A stretch of DNA of 64,000 nt from Pseudoalteromonas sp. N1230-9. Its GTDB lineage: Bacteria; Pseudomonadota; Gammaproteobacteria; Enterobacterales; Alteromonadaceae. Positions 25,915 to 34,056 of this stretch are shown here, piece by piece (within the stretch, counting starts at the first letter, position 1; each line of letters opens with the position of its first letter). Where the stretch lies: assembly GCF_032716425.1 (NCBI RefSeq), contig NZ_CP090419.1, forward strand, positions 773,501-837,500, written 5' to 3'. A model generated the notes under the pieces. That model was given only the letters and a program-made list of their open reading frames with translations, had not been told where the DNA came from and made no database searches. The position numbers and the translations under genes are program-made.

Positions 25915-27456
25915 TTAAATAGGTTGTATACCAAATTGCTGAATATGATTTAACAGCTCGCGGTTAGTGGGTAGTTGTTGTAATCCGCGTTTGGCTTGTT
26001 GTTGGTTAGCACTAAAATGCTCAATAATAGCCGTTGGCATTGCAAGTACAGGAAATTGTGGCAATTGCTTCATTCCATAAAGTACATACTGGTAACTGGC
26101 TGCAGAGAAGACCTCTTGAGCACGGTCAAAGTCGTTTAACCACGGACTTTGATATTGCCAAAGTGCTAAGTTTTCTTGAAGTTGCAGAGGGATTGAGTTT
26201 GCCTCTTTATGGGCTTGCCAATAGGGACTAGTGCGCTTTGACAACACATAATGCAGCTTTAAAAATTCAATGATACGTTGCCAGCGATAATGGCACTGCT
26301 CATCAAACCGCTTTGCCAGTGTCGGCATTGCAGCACGATGTGTTGGGAAATTAGCAAGTAAGTTATTCAGGCCAAGCTCCACCATGACTAACGCTGAGGC
26401 TTCAAGTGGTTCAATAAAGCCTGCAGACATACCAATAGCTAAACAGTTTTTATACCAAAAACGGCGTCTATAGCCGGGCGTAAAACTAATTTCACGAAAT
26501 GTCAGTTCATTTTGCACGGTACCAGGCTGGGTTTTTGCAATGTACTGGCTAAGCGCCTGTTTCGCATCTTCGCTGCTGGCAAAACGACTTGAGTACACCA
26601 TACCTAGACCACGGCGGCTTTGTAAGCCGATATCCCAAATCCAACCGGCATCTTGCGCAGTGGCTTTGGTATAAGAAAGGATCTCTTGCTGCGGGTTTAA
26701 ATAGGGCACCTGTACGGCAACGGCTCGATCGTTAAATAACACATCGTGTTGCTCAATTAGCTCTATCCCGTAATGTTGATGTAACAGCTTTGCGTGGGTG
26801 CCAGAGCAATCAATAAATAAATCACCCGCAATAGTGCCATGATCGCGGGTTTGCAATGAACTAATATAGCCATCTTCATCACTATTGATACATTCAACAT
26901 GACTGACGATATGCTCAACGTTTAGTTTTGTGGTGCAGTGCTGTTGTAGCAGCATAGCAAACTTACCTGCATCTAAATGATAGCCATAGTTTGCTTCACC
27001 TTGATAGGCGCTATGCAAGTGGTTTTTTGGTGCTTTATGGTGATCGCATAAGTAGGTTTGGCTTGCCACCGCGTGGCTGAAACTCACGGCATCTTTGTTG
27101 GCAAACCAGTAAGGTGCAATATTTAATTGCTGATATGCCACCGGTAAGCTGAACGGGTGGTAATAATGTGCGTCGCCTTCATCGTCGCACCAGCCATCAA
27201 AGCGTGAGCCTTGTTTAAAAGACGCATCACAGCGTTGAATAAATTCACTTTCGCTAATGCCGATGGTTTTTAAGGTTTGTCGCATGGTTGGCCAAGTACC
27301 TTCACCGACACCAATGGTGGCAATATCGGGCGACTCAATCAGGGTGATCTGTGCGTTGTGAGTTAAATGGGGCTGGGCAGCAATTAAACCTGCAGACAAC
27401 CAACCTGCAGTACCACCACCTAAAATGACGACTTTTTTTACTTCTTTGTGTTGCAT
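25915..27456 (-). CDS. Flavin-dependent tryptophan-halogenase-like protein
   Basis: The ~513-residue protein belongs to the PrnA-type halogenase family. It has the FAD-binding VVILGGGTAGWLSAG at the N-terminus, the active-site Lys (about residue 81) in DASFKQGSRFDGW, and the active-site Glu region in SAGFIEPLEASALVMV. The family motif WxWxIP is altered to WIWDIG (in DAGWIWDIGLQSRRG), losing the Pro. Canonical members make HOCl-derived chloramine at Lys for halogenation of tryptophan or indoles; the altered motif makes the reaction here uncertain. Start choice is ATG 27456; a TTG at 27462 is nearer to GAGG. A terminator and a candidate promoter separate it from the TonB receptor gene, so it can be expressed on its own. 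Confidence 0.88.
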   Translation of the reverse strand: MQHKEVKKVVILGGGTAGWLSAGLIAAQPHLTHNAQITLIESPDIATIGVGEGTWPTMRQTLKTIGISESEFIQRCDASFKQGSRFDGWCDDEGDAHYYHPFSLPVAYQQLNIAPYWFANKDAVSFSHAVASQTYLCDHHKAPKNHLHSAYQGEANYGYHLDAGKFAMLLQQHCTTKLNVEHIVSHVECINSDEDGYISSLQTRDHGTIAGDLFIDCSGTHAKLLHQHYGIELIEQHDVLFNDRAVAVQVPYLNPQQEILSYTKATAQDAGWIWDIGLQSRRGLGMVYSSRFASSEDAKQALSQYIAKTQPGTVQNELTFREISFTPGYRRRFWYKNCLAIGMSAGFIEPLEASALVMVELGLNNLLANFPTHRAAMPTLAKRFDEQCHYRWQRIIEFLKLHYVLSKRTSPYWQAHKEANSIPLQLQENLALWQYQSPWLNDFDRAQEVFSAASYQYVLYGMKQLPQFPVLAMPTAIIEHFSANQQQAKRGLQQLPTNRELLNHIQQFGIQPI

Positions 27457-27477
27457 GTTCAAGGCTACCTCAAATGC

Positions 27478-27505
27478 TATATAGACAAACTAGCATAATT
27501 GTGAA
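27478..27505 (-). promoter_or_regulatory. Candidate promoter of the halogenase-SapC-cupin unit
   Basis: On the minus strand TTCACA (27505-27500), a 16-base spacer and TATATA (27483-27478) form a plausible sigma-70 promoter directly after the receptor terminator and about 22 bases before the halogenase-like start. No LacI palindrome overlaps it. Confidence 0.45.
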
Positions 27506-27534
27506 AAAAAAAGCCGCTGTTGAGCGGCTTTTTT
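27504..27534 (-). terminator. Intrinsic terminator of the TonB receptor gene
   Basis: On the minus strand AAGCCGCT, CAAC and AGCGGCTT form an 8-bp stem followed by seven or more T residues. It lies 12 bases after the receptor stop and before the halogenase-like gene, so it should limit read-through. Confidence 0.9.
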
Positions 27535-27546
27535 GACAACAAAATG

Positions 27547-30492
27547 CTAAAACGAGTAGCGGAAGCCGATGTTGTAGCGCGCACCGTATTGGTTTGCACG
27601 TAACAGCTGCTCAGAGTAACGAACGTAGGTACGCTGCGTTTCATCTGTTAGGTTTAGACCTTCAACAAACACCGTTAGGTTCTCGTTTACTGCATAGTTC
27701 ACGTTGATATCCCACTGACCATAAGACTCAGTGAAGATTGGTGAAGCATGTTGGTCAAAGCCGGTTAAGAACTCATCACGCCAGTTATAAGAAATACGAG
27801 CCGATAAACCGTCTAAATCATAAATAGCAGAGAAGTTAGCTGAATCACTTAAGCCAGGCAGAGCAAATTGATAGCCAATAGCATCTCGGTCTGCTTCAAC
27901 ATCACCAAATACGAAAGTCGCGTTAGCGGCAATACCAAAGCCAGAATCACCAAACATATGTTGCGCTGCTAGTTCCCAGCCCCATAGGTTACCTGTTTCC
28001 ACATTGGTGTCGCGAGAAACATCAAAGATTGTGAGTGGATCAGTGCCAATGCCTGTAATACCTGTCCCTTGCTCAGTTCCTTGATTTTCATTGATTTTAT
28101 CGTGAATAGCTTGGTCAGAAGGTGTTACTCCTTCTGCTGCTAAGTCTTCACGGGCTTGATCAGCACGCTCGCCAAGGAATGGGTCACGAATATCTCCCAT
28201 GGTCTCTTGGGTTGTAATGTTAACAATGAAATTCTCAACTTGTTTACGATAGTAACCTGCAGATAGGTAGCTGCCTTCGCCATAATAATATTCAAGTGAT
28301 AAATCTATGTTGTCAGCTACGAATGGTTTCAAGTCAGGGTTACCCACAGCCACTTTACGTTGACCTACTTTTGGGTTACCTAAAAATGAGGTTGTTGAAC
28401 GCAGTGAATCAACCGGAGGGCGAGCGAGTGTTCGGCTATACGAAAAGCGAGCCATTACATCTTCTGTCACTTCAACATTAATATCTAAGTTTGGTAAAAA
28501 TTCACTGGTGCTGCCTTCACCACTTGCGAAAGCCTGCTCACCAAAGTTATATGACCACTCATTACCATTAACCCAGGTAATACCTGTTGCAGGTTTTTCT
28601 AGGCTTTGCGAGCTAACATCTGTTTTTTCATAGCGTAAACCGACCGCCATGGTGACATACATATTGTTAAATTCAGTTTCAAAGTTTGCTTGAGTGTAGA
28701 ATGATAAGGTTTTTTCGCTTACTCGATGATCATTATCAATCGGCCCTGCTTGTACCATTCCATTTAATTCAGCAGGCCAGCTACATGCGCCAATGCCTCC
28801 ATCTGGATGGTCACAGTCAATGCTTTGGGCGATGGCAACGATTTCATCAAAATCAGCATCGTAGTAGTAGTTTAATAGCTTATCGTTACCGCCGCCTGAG
28901 AAGCCGTCTAATAAACCTGAACTATCAACACGAGTAAACATGTCATCATTGTACCAATCAGCTGAGTTTAACCACCAACCAGCAGCAAGTTGCTCTGAAT
29001 AAGCTTGTGTGGTTCTAAAGTCAATTTTGGTATGTGAAACACCAAAATTGATACTTGTAAGGGCGCTATTATTTTCGTTTAACCAAGTCCCTTTTAACTG
29101 GTACTGATCAAGATCATTTGTGTTCGTATCTTTATTAACCCCAGCAAATAGCGTTCCCATATCACTAGGTAGAAGCTCTGCTTGGCCATTGGTTAATGTC
29201 ATATCAATTAGTGGAATTTCGCCTTGGCTAAAATCAGCCATTTTTTCATCGATATTAACAGTTGGGTTTTCACACCACGAGCATGAGGTATTACCAATGA
29301 TCATAAAGGCATCATGACCTAAACCAACCCCCGCTGTTTCTGCCGATGAGTTATGGGCATCAAACTCAATATTTAAAGTGTCGGTTACTTGCCAATCAAT
29401 ATTTAAACCAAGAGATTTATTTTCGTTGGTTGTTGCACCACGGTTTAGGTTTGTTGAGTAATCTCCGCCAAACTCGCTAACCTTAGTATATGTCCCATTT
29501 TCGTTAATCGTTGCAGAACTAACATTACCACCGTTGTTAAACCATACACCAAAACTACGGCCGTCTTTTTCAAACTCTAGTTTTGAATAAGTGTAATCAA
29601 GGGTTGTCGTTACGCGATCACTCGGCGCGTATTGCAGTACAAGTTGGCCATTGGTACGTTTACGCGAGTTATCAGAGAAAGCGTAACCCGCATTTTGTGG
29701 GTACCAAGTTGTACCGTCTGCACGTTGATTGTTGTCTGTTACATTTAAGTTTGGCGAGGTAGAGAGATCGACATTTGGGATCCAGTTATCAACCGCCATT
29801 GATTGCTCGCGGTTATCGCGTTCTTGCACTGAACCTGAGATTAAAATACCGAATTTGTCATCATTAAACGTATTACTGTAGATGCCTGATAATTCTGGTG
29901 TTACATCATCACCAGTTTCATTCGATGTATCGTGAACGGCTTTTGCACCGATAGAAGCATGTAAACCAGGATTTGAAAGTGGCTTTGCAGTCGTGATATT
30001 AACTGTTGCGCCAATGCCGCCACTAGGGATGTCGGCACGCGCCGTTTTATATACTTCAACACCGCTTACACTTTCTGTTGCGATGTCACCAAAATCGAAT
30101 GAACGTCCGCCCGTTGTTGGCATTTGACGATTGTTTAGGGTCACTAGGTTAAATTCAGGACCAAAACCACGCACGGTAATTTTGCTTCCTTCACCGTTAC
30201 TTCGGTCGATAGAGACACCGGTGATACGTTGCAGTGACTCGGCTAGGTTCGTGTCGGGGAACTTACCAATGTCTTCTGAAGTGATTGCATCAACAACACC
30301 TGCAGATTGACGTTTAATGTCCATTGATTTTACAAGGCTACCGCGGATCCCCGATACTTGTATAACTTCAATATCACTTGCTTTGTCGGATTGTTCTTCG
30401 GCGACAGCTGAGTGAGGAACTAGCGCGCTTAAACCCATTGCCACAGACAGGCTAATGGCAAGCTGCTTTCTCTTGAATTGTGTGTGGTTCAT
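27547..30492 (-). CDS. Large TonB-dependent receptor, beta-glucan oligosaccharide type
   Basis: The 981-residue outer-membrane protein has a signal peptide (cleavage near HSAVAEEQ), a TonB box (about 42-48, IEVIQVSG), a plug with NLAESLQRITGVSIDR and TVRGFGPEFNLVTLNNRQMP, and a barrel ending NIGFRYSF. The size and plug sequence are those of the carbohydrate-import TonB receptors of Alteromonadales, Caulobacterales and Xanthomonadales. Two LacI palindromes lie 44 and 98 bases upstream of its start, the same operators found before GH1, so it should import the oligosaccharides made by the GH16 enzyme. A terminator separates it from the halogenase-like gene. Confidence 0.93.
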   Translation of the reverse strand: MNHTQFKRKQLAISLSVAMGLSALVPHSAVAEEQSDKASDIEVIQVSGIRGSLVKSMDIKRQSAGVVDAITSEDIGKFPDTNLAESLQRITGVSIDRSNGEGSKITVRGFGPEFNLVTLNNRQMPTTGGRSFDFGDIATESVSGVEVYKTARADIPSGGIGATVNITTAKPLSNPGLHASIGAKAVHDTSNETGDDVTPELSGIYSNTFNDDKFGILISGSVQERDNREQSMAVDNWIPNVDLSTSPNLNVTDNNQRADGTTWYPQNAGYAFSDNSRKRTNGQLVLQYAPSDRVTTTLDYTYSKLEFEKDGRSFGVWFNNGGNVSSATINENGTYTKVSEFGGDYSTNLNRGATTNENKSLGLNIDWQVTDTLNIEFDAHNSSAETAGVGLGHDAFMIIGNTSCSWCENPTVNIDEKMADFSQGEIPLIDMTLTNGQAELLPSDMGTLFAGVNKDTNTNDLDQYQLKGTWLNENNSALTSINFGVSHTKIDFRTTQAYSEQLAAGWWLNSADWYNDDMFTRVDSSGLLDGFSGGGNDKLLNYYYDADFDEIVAIAQSIDCDHPDGGIGACSWPAELNGMVQAGPIDNDHRVSEKTLSFYTQANFETEFNNMYVTMAVGLRYEKTDVSSQSLEKPATGITWVNGNEWSYNFGEQAFASGEGSTSEFLPNLDINVEVTEDVMARFSYSRTLARPPVDSLRSTTSFLGNPKVGQRKVAVGNPDLKPFVADNIDLSLEYYYGEGSYLSAGYYRKQVENFIVNITTQETMGDIRDPFLGERADQAREDLAAEGVTPSDQAIHDKINENQGTEQGTGITGIGTDPLTIFDVSRDTNVETGNLWGWELAAQHMFGDSGFGIAANATFVFGDVEADRDAIGYQFALPGLSDSANFSAIYDLDGLSARISYNWRDEFLTGFDQHASPIFTESYGQWDINVNYAVNENLTVFVEGLNLTDETQRTYVRYSEQLLRANQYGARYNIGFRYSF

Positions 30493-30535
30493 GCAAATCT
30501 CCAGATTTGGTTTTATTTTTGTGTTTGTTGTCTAA

Positions 30536-30549
30536 TGTAAGCGCTTACA
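30536..30549. promoter_or_regulatory. LacI-type operator
   Basis: This is a perfect TGTAAGCGCTTACA, 44 bases upstream of the TonB receptor start. It is identical to both sites at 19121 and 19180, which links the receptor to the LacI gene of the locus. Confidence 0.85.
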
Positions 30550-30589
30550 TTTTGTTGCAAAAAAAATCGCCGAACCCGATTTTTATAAA

Positions 30590-30603
30590 TGTAACCGCTT
30601 ACA
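30590..30603. promoter_or_regulatory. LacI-type operator, one mismatch
   Basis: TGTAACCGCTTACA differs from the perfect palindrome at one base of the left half. It is centred 54 bases from the site at 30536, a spacing close to the 59 bases seen in the GH1/porter gap. Confidence 0.75.
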
Positions 30604-30788
30604 ATAAGTTATTAGAAAGTAAAACAATCGTCAATAAAAATAACTTTTATGAACGCAATTAATATGTATGTTCATGTTATTATAGATATTATTTTAGCTA
30701 TAATTTTATTGTTGTAGTATGAAATGTATCTATTTTTAGCAATAATTGAAAAGGTTGCTCACCGAAAAGCACAATCTAGGAGACCATT

Positions 30789-31400
30789 ATGCGAGCAGTT
30801 AAATTTGTAAATGAGTTAGTCACACCAAGTAAAGTGGTTTGTGTTGGTCGAAATTATGCAGCTCATATCGCAGAACTTAATAATGAAACGCCAACCAGTA
30901 TGGTGTTATTTATAAAACCCAATAGTGCTTTGTCAGATACGCTTTGTGCTACTCACGGTGCTGAACAGTTACACTACGAGACCGAGTTGTGCTTTTTAGT
31001 TAAAGGTAAACAGCTTGCGGGTGTAGGGCTTGGGCTTGACCTAACAAAGCGCCGTTTACAATCAAATTTAAAAGAAAAGGGGTTACCTTGGGAGCGCGCT
31101 AAGGCATTTAATGGTGCCGCTCTTTTTAGTGACTTCGTACCATGTAATGATACCAAGCATTATCAGTTTAGTTTACTGATAGATGGTAAGCCTGCTCAGT
31201 ATGGTGACACACAATTAATGCTTCATAATGCCGAGAAAATCTTATCTGAAATCAGTGAATTTATGGATCTCGAAGACGGCGATATCATTATGACTGGTAC
31301 ACCTGAAGGAGTAGGGGAGGTCGAATCAGGTTCAACTTTCCAAGTGCTGCTTATGGATGAACAGACTGAGGTGTTGTCTCACCAGTGGCAGGCTGTTTGA
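30789..31400 (+). CDS. Fumarylacetoacetate hydrolase family protein (YcgM-like)
   Basis: The 203-residue protein is a compact FAH-domain enzyme. It has VVCVGRNYAAHIAELNNE, the metal-binding Glu pair in LHYETELCFLVKG, and DIIMTGTPEGVGEVESG near the C-terminus. Family members are Mg2+-dependent acylpyruvate hydrolases or oxaloacetate decarboxylases; the short YcgM-like form fits acylpyruvase best. GGAG lies before the ATG. Its last 50 bases overlap tail-to-tail with the solute-binding-like gene on the other strand. It is outside the LacI unit by position and has no matching operator close to its start. Confidence 0.85.
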   Translation: MRAVKFVNELVTPSKVVCVGRNYAAHIAELNNETPTSMVLFIKPNSALSDTLCATHGAEQLHYETELCFLVKGKQLAGVGLGLDLTKRRLQSNLKEKGLPWERAKAFNGAALFSDFVPCNDTKHYQFSLLIDGKPAQYGDTQLMLHNAEKILSEISEFMDLEDGDIIMTGTPEGVGEVESGSTFQVLLMDEQTEVLSHQWQAV

Positions 31401-32265
31401 TTGGGTTTAGTATCAAGCGCTCATACTGTGACGAAAAATCTGCAAAGTTTTGCTCTAACCATACTCGTTGACTCTGTTGGTAGCGCTCACTGGGTAATAC
31501 TTTTGTTTTTAATGCGTGATTGATTTCAGCGAGTACTTTTTCGGCGTAATTATTTGGAGCACTTGTTGAACAGCCAATCGCGCCAAGCATCATACTTTGC
31601 TTTGGGTTACCAATGCTTAGCTTTTCTATGTGTTGCTGATTTTTTTGATTGTAATAATCAGCAACAAACGGGTAATCAATTGTGTAATCAATATAACCAT
31701 GCTGAAGTTGCGTAAGAATCGCGTAATTAGGATGACTACCAGTGCTACTAAGCGCTGCGCTTTCGTATAACTTGGTATTTTTAGCTATTTTTTCAAATTT
31801 GCTCCCGAATTTACGCGCGTCGTTTTGACCAAATATAAACCCAGAGTCAGTCAGTAATGAGATCAAAGAAACAGGGTTACCATGAGCTTGGGTTATTTTT
31901 TTGGCTTGCTCATGGGTACTAAGTATTGTGAAAGGAGGGTAAACCGTGGTTGGGATTGAATAAGTCGCACGCTTAGTTTTTTGTTCCCGATGAATCATGC
32001 AGGAGTAACACGCCATATGACCTTCATCGAGGTACTTTCCTGCTCTTTTTTGTGGTAGTAATACTTTACTGTGATTAATGTTAGGCAGCGCTTCAATAAG
32101 CATATCTGTAATTTCATTACATAAACCACCCTGTTGGTTTTTTTCGCTTTTTTCTAGATAAAACGGCTTGCTGTCATTTTCGAGCCAAGTAATTGATAAC
32201 GTTTCTGAGGCATGAGCTAACGGAGCTAAAAACAAGCTTAAAACAGTATAAAATTTTAACTTCAT
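31351..32265 (-). CDS. Periplasmic solute-binding-like protein (SBP family 3 fold)
   Basis: The ~304-residue protein has a signal peptide (LSLFLAPLAHASE) and a bilobed binding-protein pattern: TLSITWLENDSKPFYLEK at the start of the mature form, and later YTIDYPFVADYY. A CYSCMIHREQKTKRA segment in the first lobe has two close cysteines. No ABC permease or ATPase gene is nearby, so it may be an orphan sensor or binding protein rather than a transporter part. Start codons at 32292, 32277 and 32265 are all in frame; I took 32265 because the signal peptide is then of normal length, but no ribosome binding site decides the matter. The 3' end overlaps the FAH-family gene by 50 bases. Confidence 0.7.
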   Translation of the reverse strand: MKLKFYTVLSLFLAPLAHASETLSITWLENDSKPFYLEKSEKNQQGGLCNEITDMLIEALPNINHSKVLLPQKRAGKYLDEGHMACYSCMIHREQKTKRATYSIPTTVYPPFTILSTHEQAKKITQAHGNPVSLISLLTDSGFIFGQNDARKFGSKFEKIAKNTKLYESAALSSTGSHPNYAILTQLQHGYIDYTIDYPFVADYYNQKNQQHIEKLSIGNPKQSMMLGAIGCSTSAPNNYAEKVLAEINHALKTKVLPSERYQQSQRVWLEQNFADFSSQYERLILNPIKQPATGETTPQSVHP

Positions 32266-32352
32266 ATGCTTACTCATCGAGAACCCACTCATAATTACTT
32301 ATGTTAACTATACACTAAAGTATTGAAAATATAATGGGTTGTTAAATAAATT

Positions 32353-32394
32353 ACTGAATAAGTATTGCTTTTTGGGTGTTAATACTTATTCAGT
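32353..32394. repeat. Perfect 14-bp inverted repeat
   Basis: ACTGAATAAGTATT (32353-32366) and AATACTTATTCAGT (32381-32394) pair perfectly around a 14-nt loop. It lies just after the aldo/keto reductase stop (32410, leftward) and ahead of the solute-binding-like gene. There is no U-tract directly after the stem on the minus strand. Confidence 0.75.
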
Positions 32395-32409
32395 CAGAAG
32401 TTTTATAGA

Positions 32410-33462
32410 TCAGAAAGGTTGCGGGTATTGTTTGAATACATTGTTGATATCAGTAAGAGCTTGTTCTGATAGCTCAATTGAAAAAGCTGCTATGTTGTCT
32501 TGCAATTGGGCCATAGAAGTTGCCCCAATAATGGTCGAACTAACACCATCAACTTGGTTACACCACGCAAGAGCAAGTTGTGCTGGCGTTATATTGTAAG
32601 TTTTTGCAATATCGACATAATTTGCAATCGCTTGCTGTGATTGCGCTGTGTCTCTAAATAGTCCATTACGCTGTACCAAAGTCCAGCGACTCCCTTCTGG
32701 GCGATTACCATTTAAATATTTACCGCTCAGCATGCCGCCACCAAGAGCTGACCAAGGCAGATAAGCGACACCTTCGTGAATACATTGCTCTATTAAATAA
32801 GGCCAATCTTTGGCATGCAGTAGACTAAACTCATTTTGAATAGAAACCATACGCGGAAGGTTATGCTGCTCACTTAAACGCAGGTATTGGCTAATGCCCC
32901 AAGGCGTATCGTCTGATAAACCACAGTGTTTAATTTTACCAGCCTTTACACAGTCATTCAGACCTTCAAGAATATCGAGCATACCTGCTATATTTTGCTC
33001 GGTGTCGGCATCTGAAAAGCGGACTATACCAGGCCACTGCTTGCCAAAATGTGGCGAAGTACGATTTGGCCAGTGAAGTTGGTATAAATCGATAACATCA
33101 GTTTGTAAGCGTTTCAGTGACGCATCAACAGCGTCAATCACAGCTTGACGACTAATGTCGCCGCCATCACGTACCCAAGATAACCCATTGCCTGCAATTT
33201 TCGTTGCGATGACAAGGTTATCGCGCTTGCTTTTGTTACGAGCTAACCAATTTCCAATAATTTCTTCTGTTTTTCCGTATGTGTCAGGTGAAGGGGGAAC
33301 GGCATACATTTCGGCAGTATCGATAAAGTTAACGCCTTTATCTAATGCGTAAGCAATTTGTTCATCGGCATCAGCTTGGTTATTTTGCATGCCCCATGTC
33401 ATGCTACCTAGGCAGACACGAGAAACATCAATACCACTTCGGCCAAGTGGACTATAAAGCAT
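32410..33462 (-). CDS. Aldo/keto reductase, Tas-like
   Basis: The 350-residue (alpha/beta)8 barrel oxidoreductase reduces carbonyl compounds with NADPH. It has the catalytic Asp-Tyr pair in FIDTAEMYAVPP, VIATKIAG (with the catalytic Lys), QLHWPNRT (with the catalytic His), and the cofactor-binding STIIGATSMAQLQDNI. The AEMYAVPPSPDTYGKTEEI stretch is characteristic of E. coli Tas and its relatives. The physiological substrate is unknown. It lies 12 bases downstream of the thioesterase gene, in the same operon. Confidence 0.88.
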   Translation of the reverse strand: MLYSPLGRSGIDVSRVCLGSMTWGMQNNQADADEQIAYALDKGVNFIDTAEMYAVPPSPDTYGKTEEIIGNWLARNKSKRDNLVIATKIAGNGLSWVRDGGDISRQAVIDAVDASLKRLQTDVIDLYQLHWPNRTSPHFGKQWPGIVRFSDADTEQNIAGMLDILEGLNDCVKAGKIKHCGLSDDTPWGISQYLRLSEQHNLPRMVSIQNEFSLLHAKDWPYLIEQCIHEGVAYLPWSALGGGMLSGKYLNGNRPEGSRWTLVQRNGLFRDTAQSQQAIANYVDIAKTYNITPAQLALAWCNQVDGVSSTIIGATSMAQLQDNIAAFSIELSEQALTDINNVFKQYPQPF

Positions 33463-33474
33463 ATTAGTTCCTTG

Positions 33475-33903
33475 TTAATCGTGAGAATGGGCTTTGAGTG
33501 CAGTTAATAGCTCATCGCTTAACTGGGCTTTTTTACCCGTTTTAAAATTAAACATAACGACTTGTGATGAGCCAATGGTGGTGACAGCGTCTTGGCTTTC
33601 ACTAAATACAGTGTAATGCATCATAAAACGATCTTGTTCAATGTCACTAATCTTTACGCCAACATGAACTGTATCAGGGAATGTCACAGGGCGTTTATAG
33701 CGGGCATTGTTTTCGCTGATCACAGGGCCTACACCTGTTACTTGTAAATCTTTAAGAAAACCTAGTTGGGTAAAAAAGTCGATTCGAGCTGTTTCGAAAT
33801 AACGAAAATAGACCACATTATTGACATGTTGCAGGGCATCCATTTCACCCCAAGCGACATTAATTTTTGTTCTGATAGGATGTTGTTCTATAAACGATTG
33901 CAT
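33475..33903 (-). CDS. Hot-dog acyl-CoA thioesterase (YbgC/4HBT-like)
   Basis: The 142-residue protein has the single hot-dog domain of the 4-hydroxybenzoyl-CoA thioesterase group: VAWGEMDALQHVNNVVYFRY, with the active-site Asp and a nearby His, and YKRPVTFPDTVHVGV. It should hydrolyse acyl-CoA esters in the cytoplasm; the chain preference is not evident. It is the first gene of a two-gene leftward operon with the aldo/keto reductase. Confidence 0.85.
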   Translation of the reverse strand: MQSFIEQHPIRTKINVAWGEMDALQHVNNVVYFRYFETARIDFFTQLGFLKDLQVTGVGPVISENNARYKRPVTFPDTVHVGVKISDIEQDRFMMHYTVFSESQDAVTTIGSSQVVMFNFKTGKKAQLSDELLTALKAHSHD

Positions 33904-34056
33904 AGTAAATCTTCATTAATTGTGAGAAAACTTAGGTTAGCAATATGCTGCTTTTAGCTCAAGGAAATTAGAAATTCCGGCAAATTGTGCTAACTTTAAT
34001 GGTTCACGCTTACGTAAAGTGTGGCTCATATAGAATACACAATAAAGGATTTTATT

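Larger units (their letters stand above)
30493..30788. other. Intergenic region with two LacI operators
   Basis: These 296 bases lie between the TonB receptor (leftward) and the FAH-family gene (rightward). The left part holds the two LacI-type palindromes listed separately. The right part (30605-30770) is very AT-rich and must hold the FAH gene promoter, but I see no clear hexamers, repeats or small genes. Confidence 0.5.
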
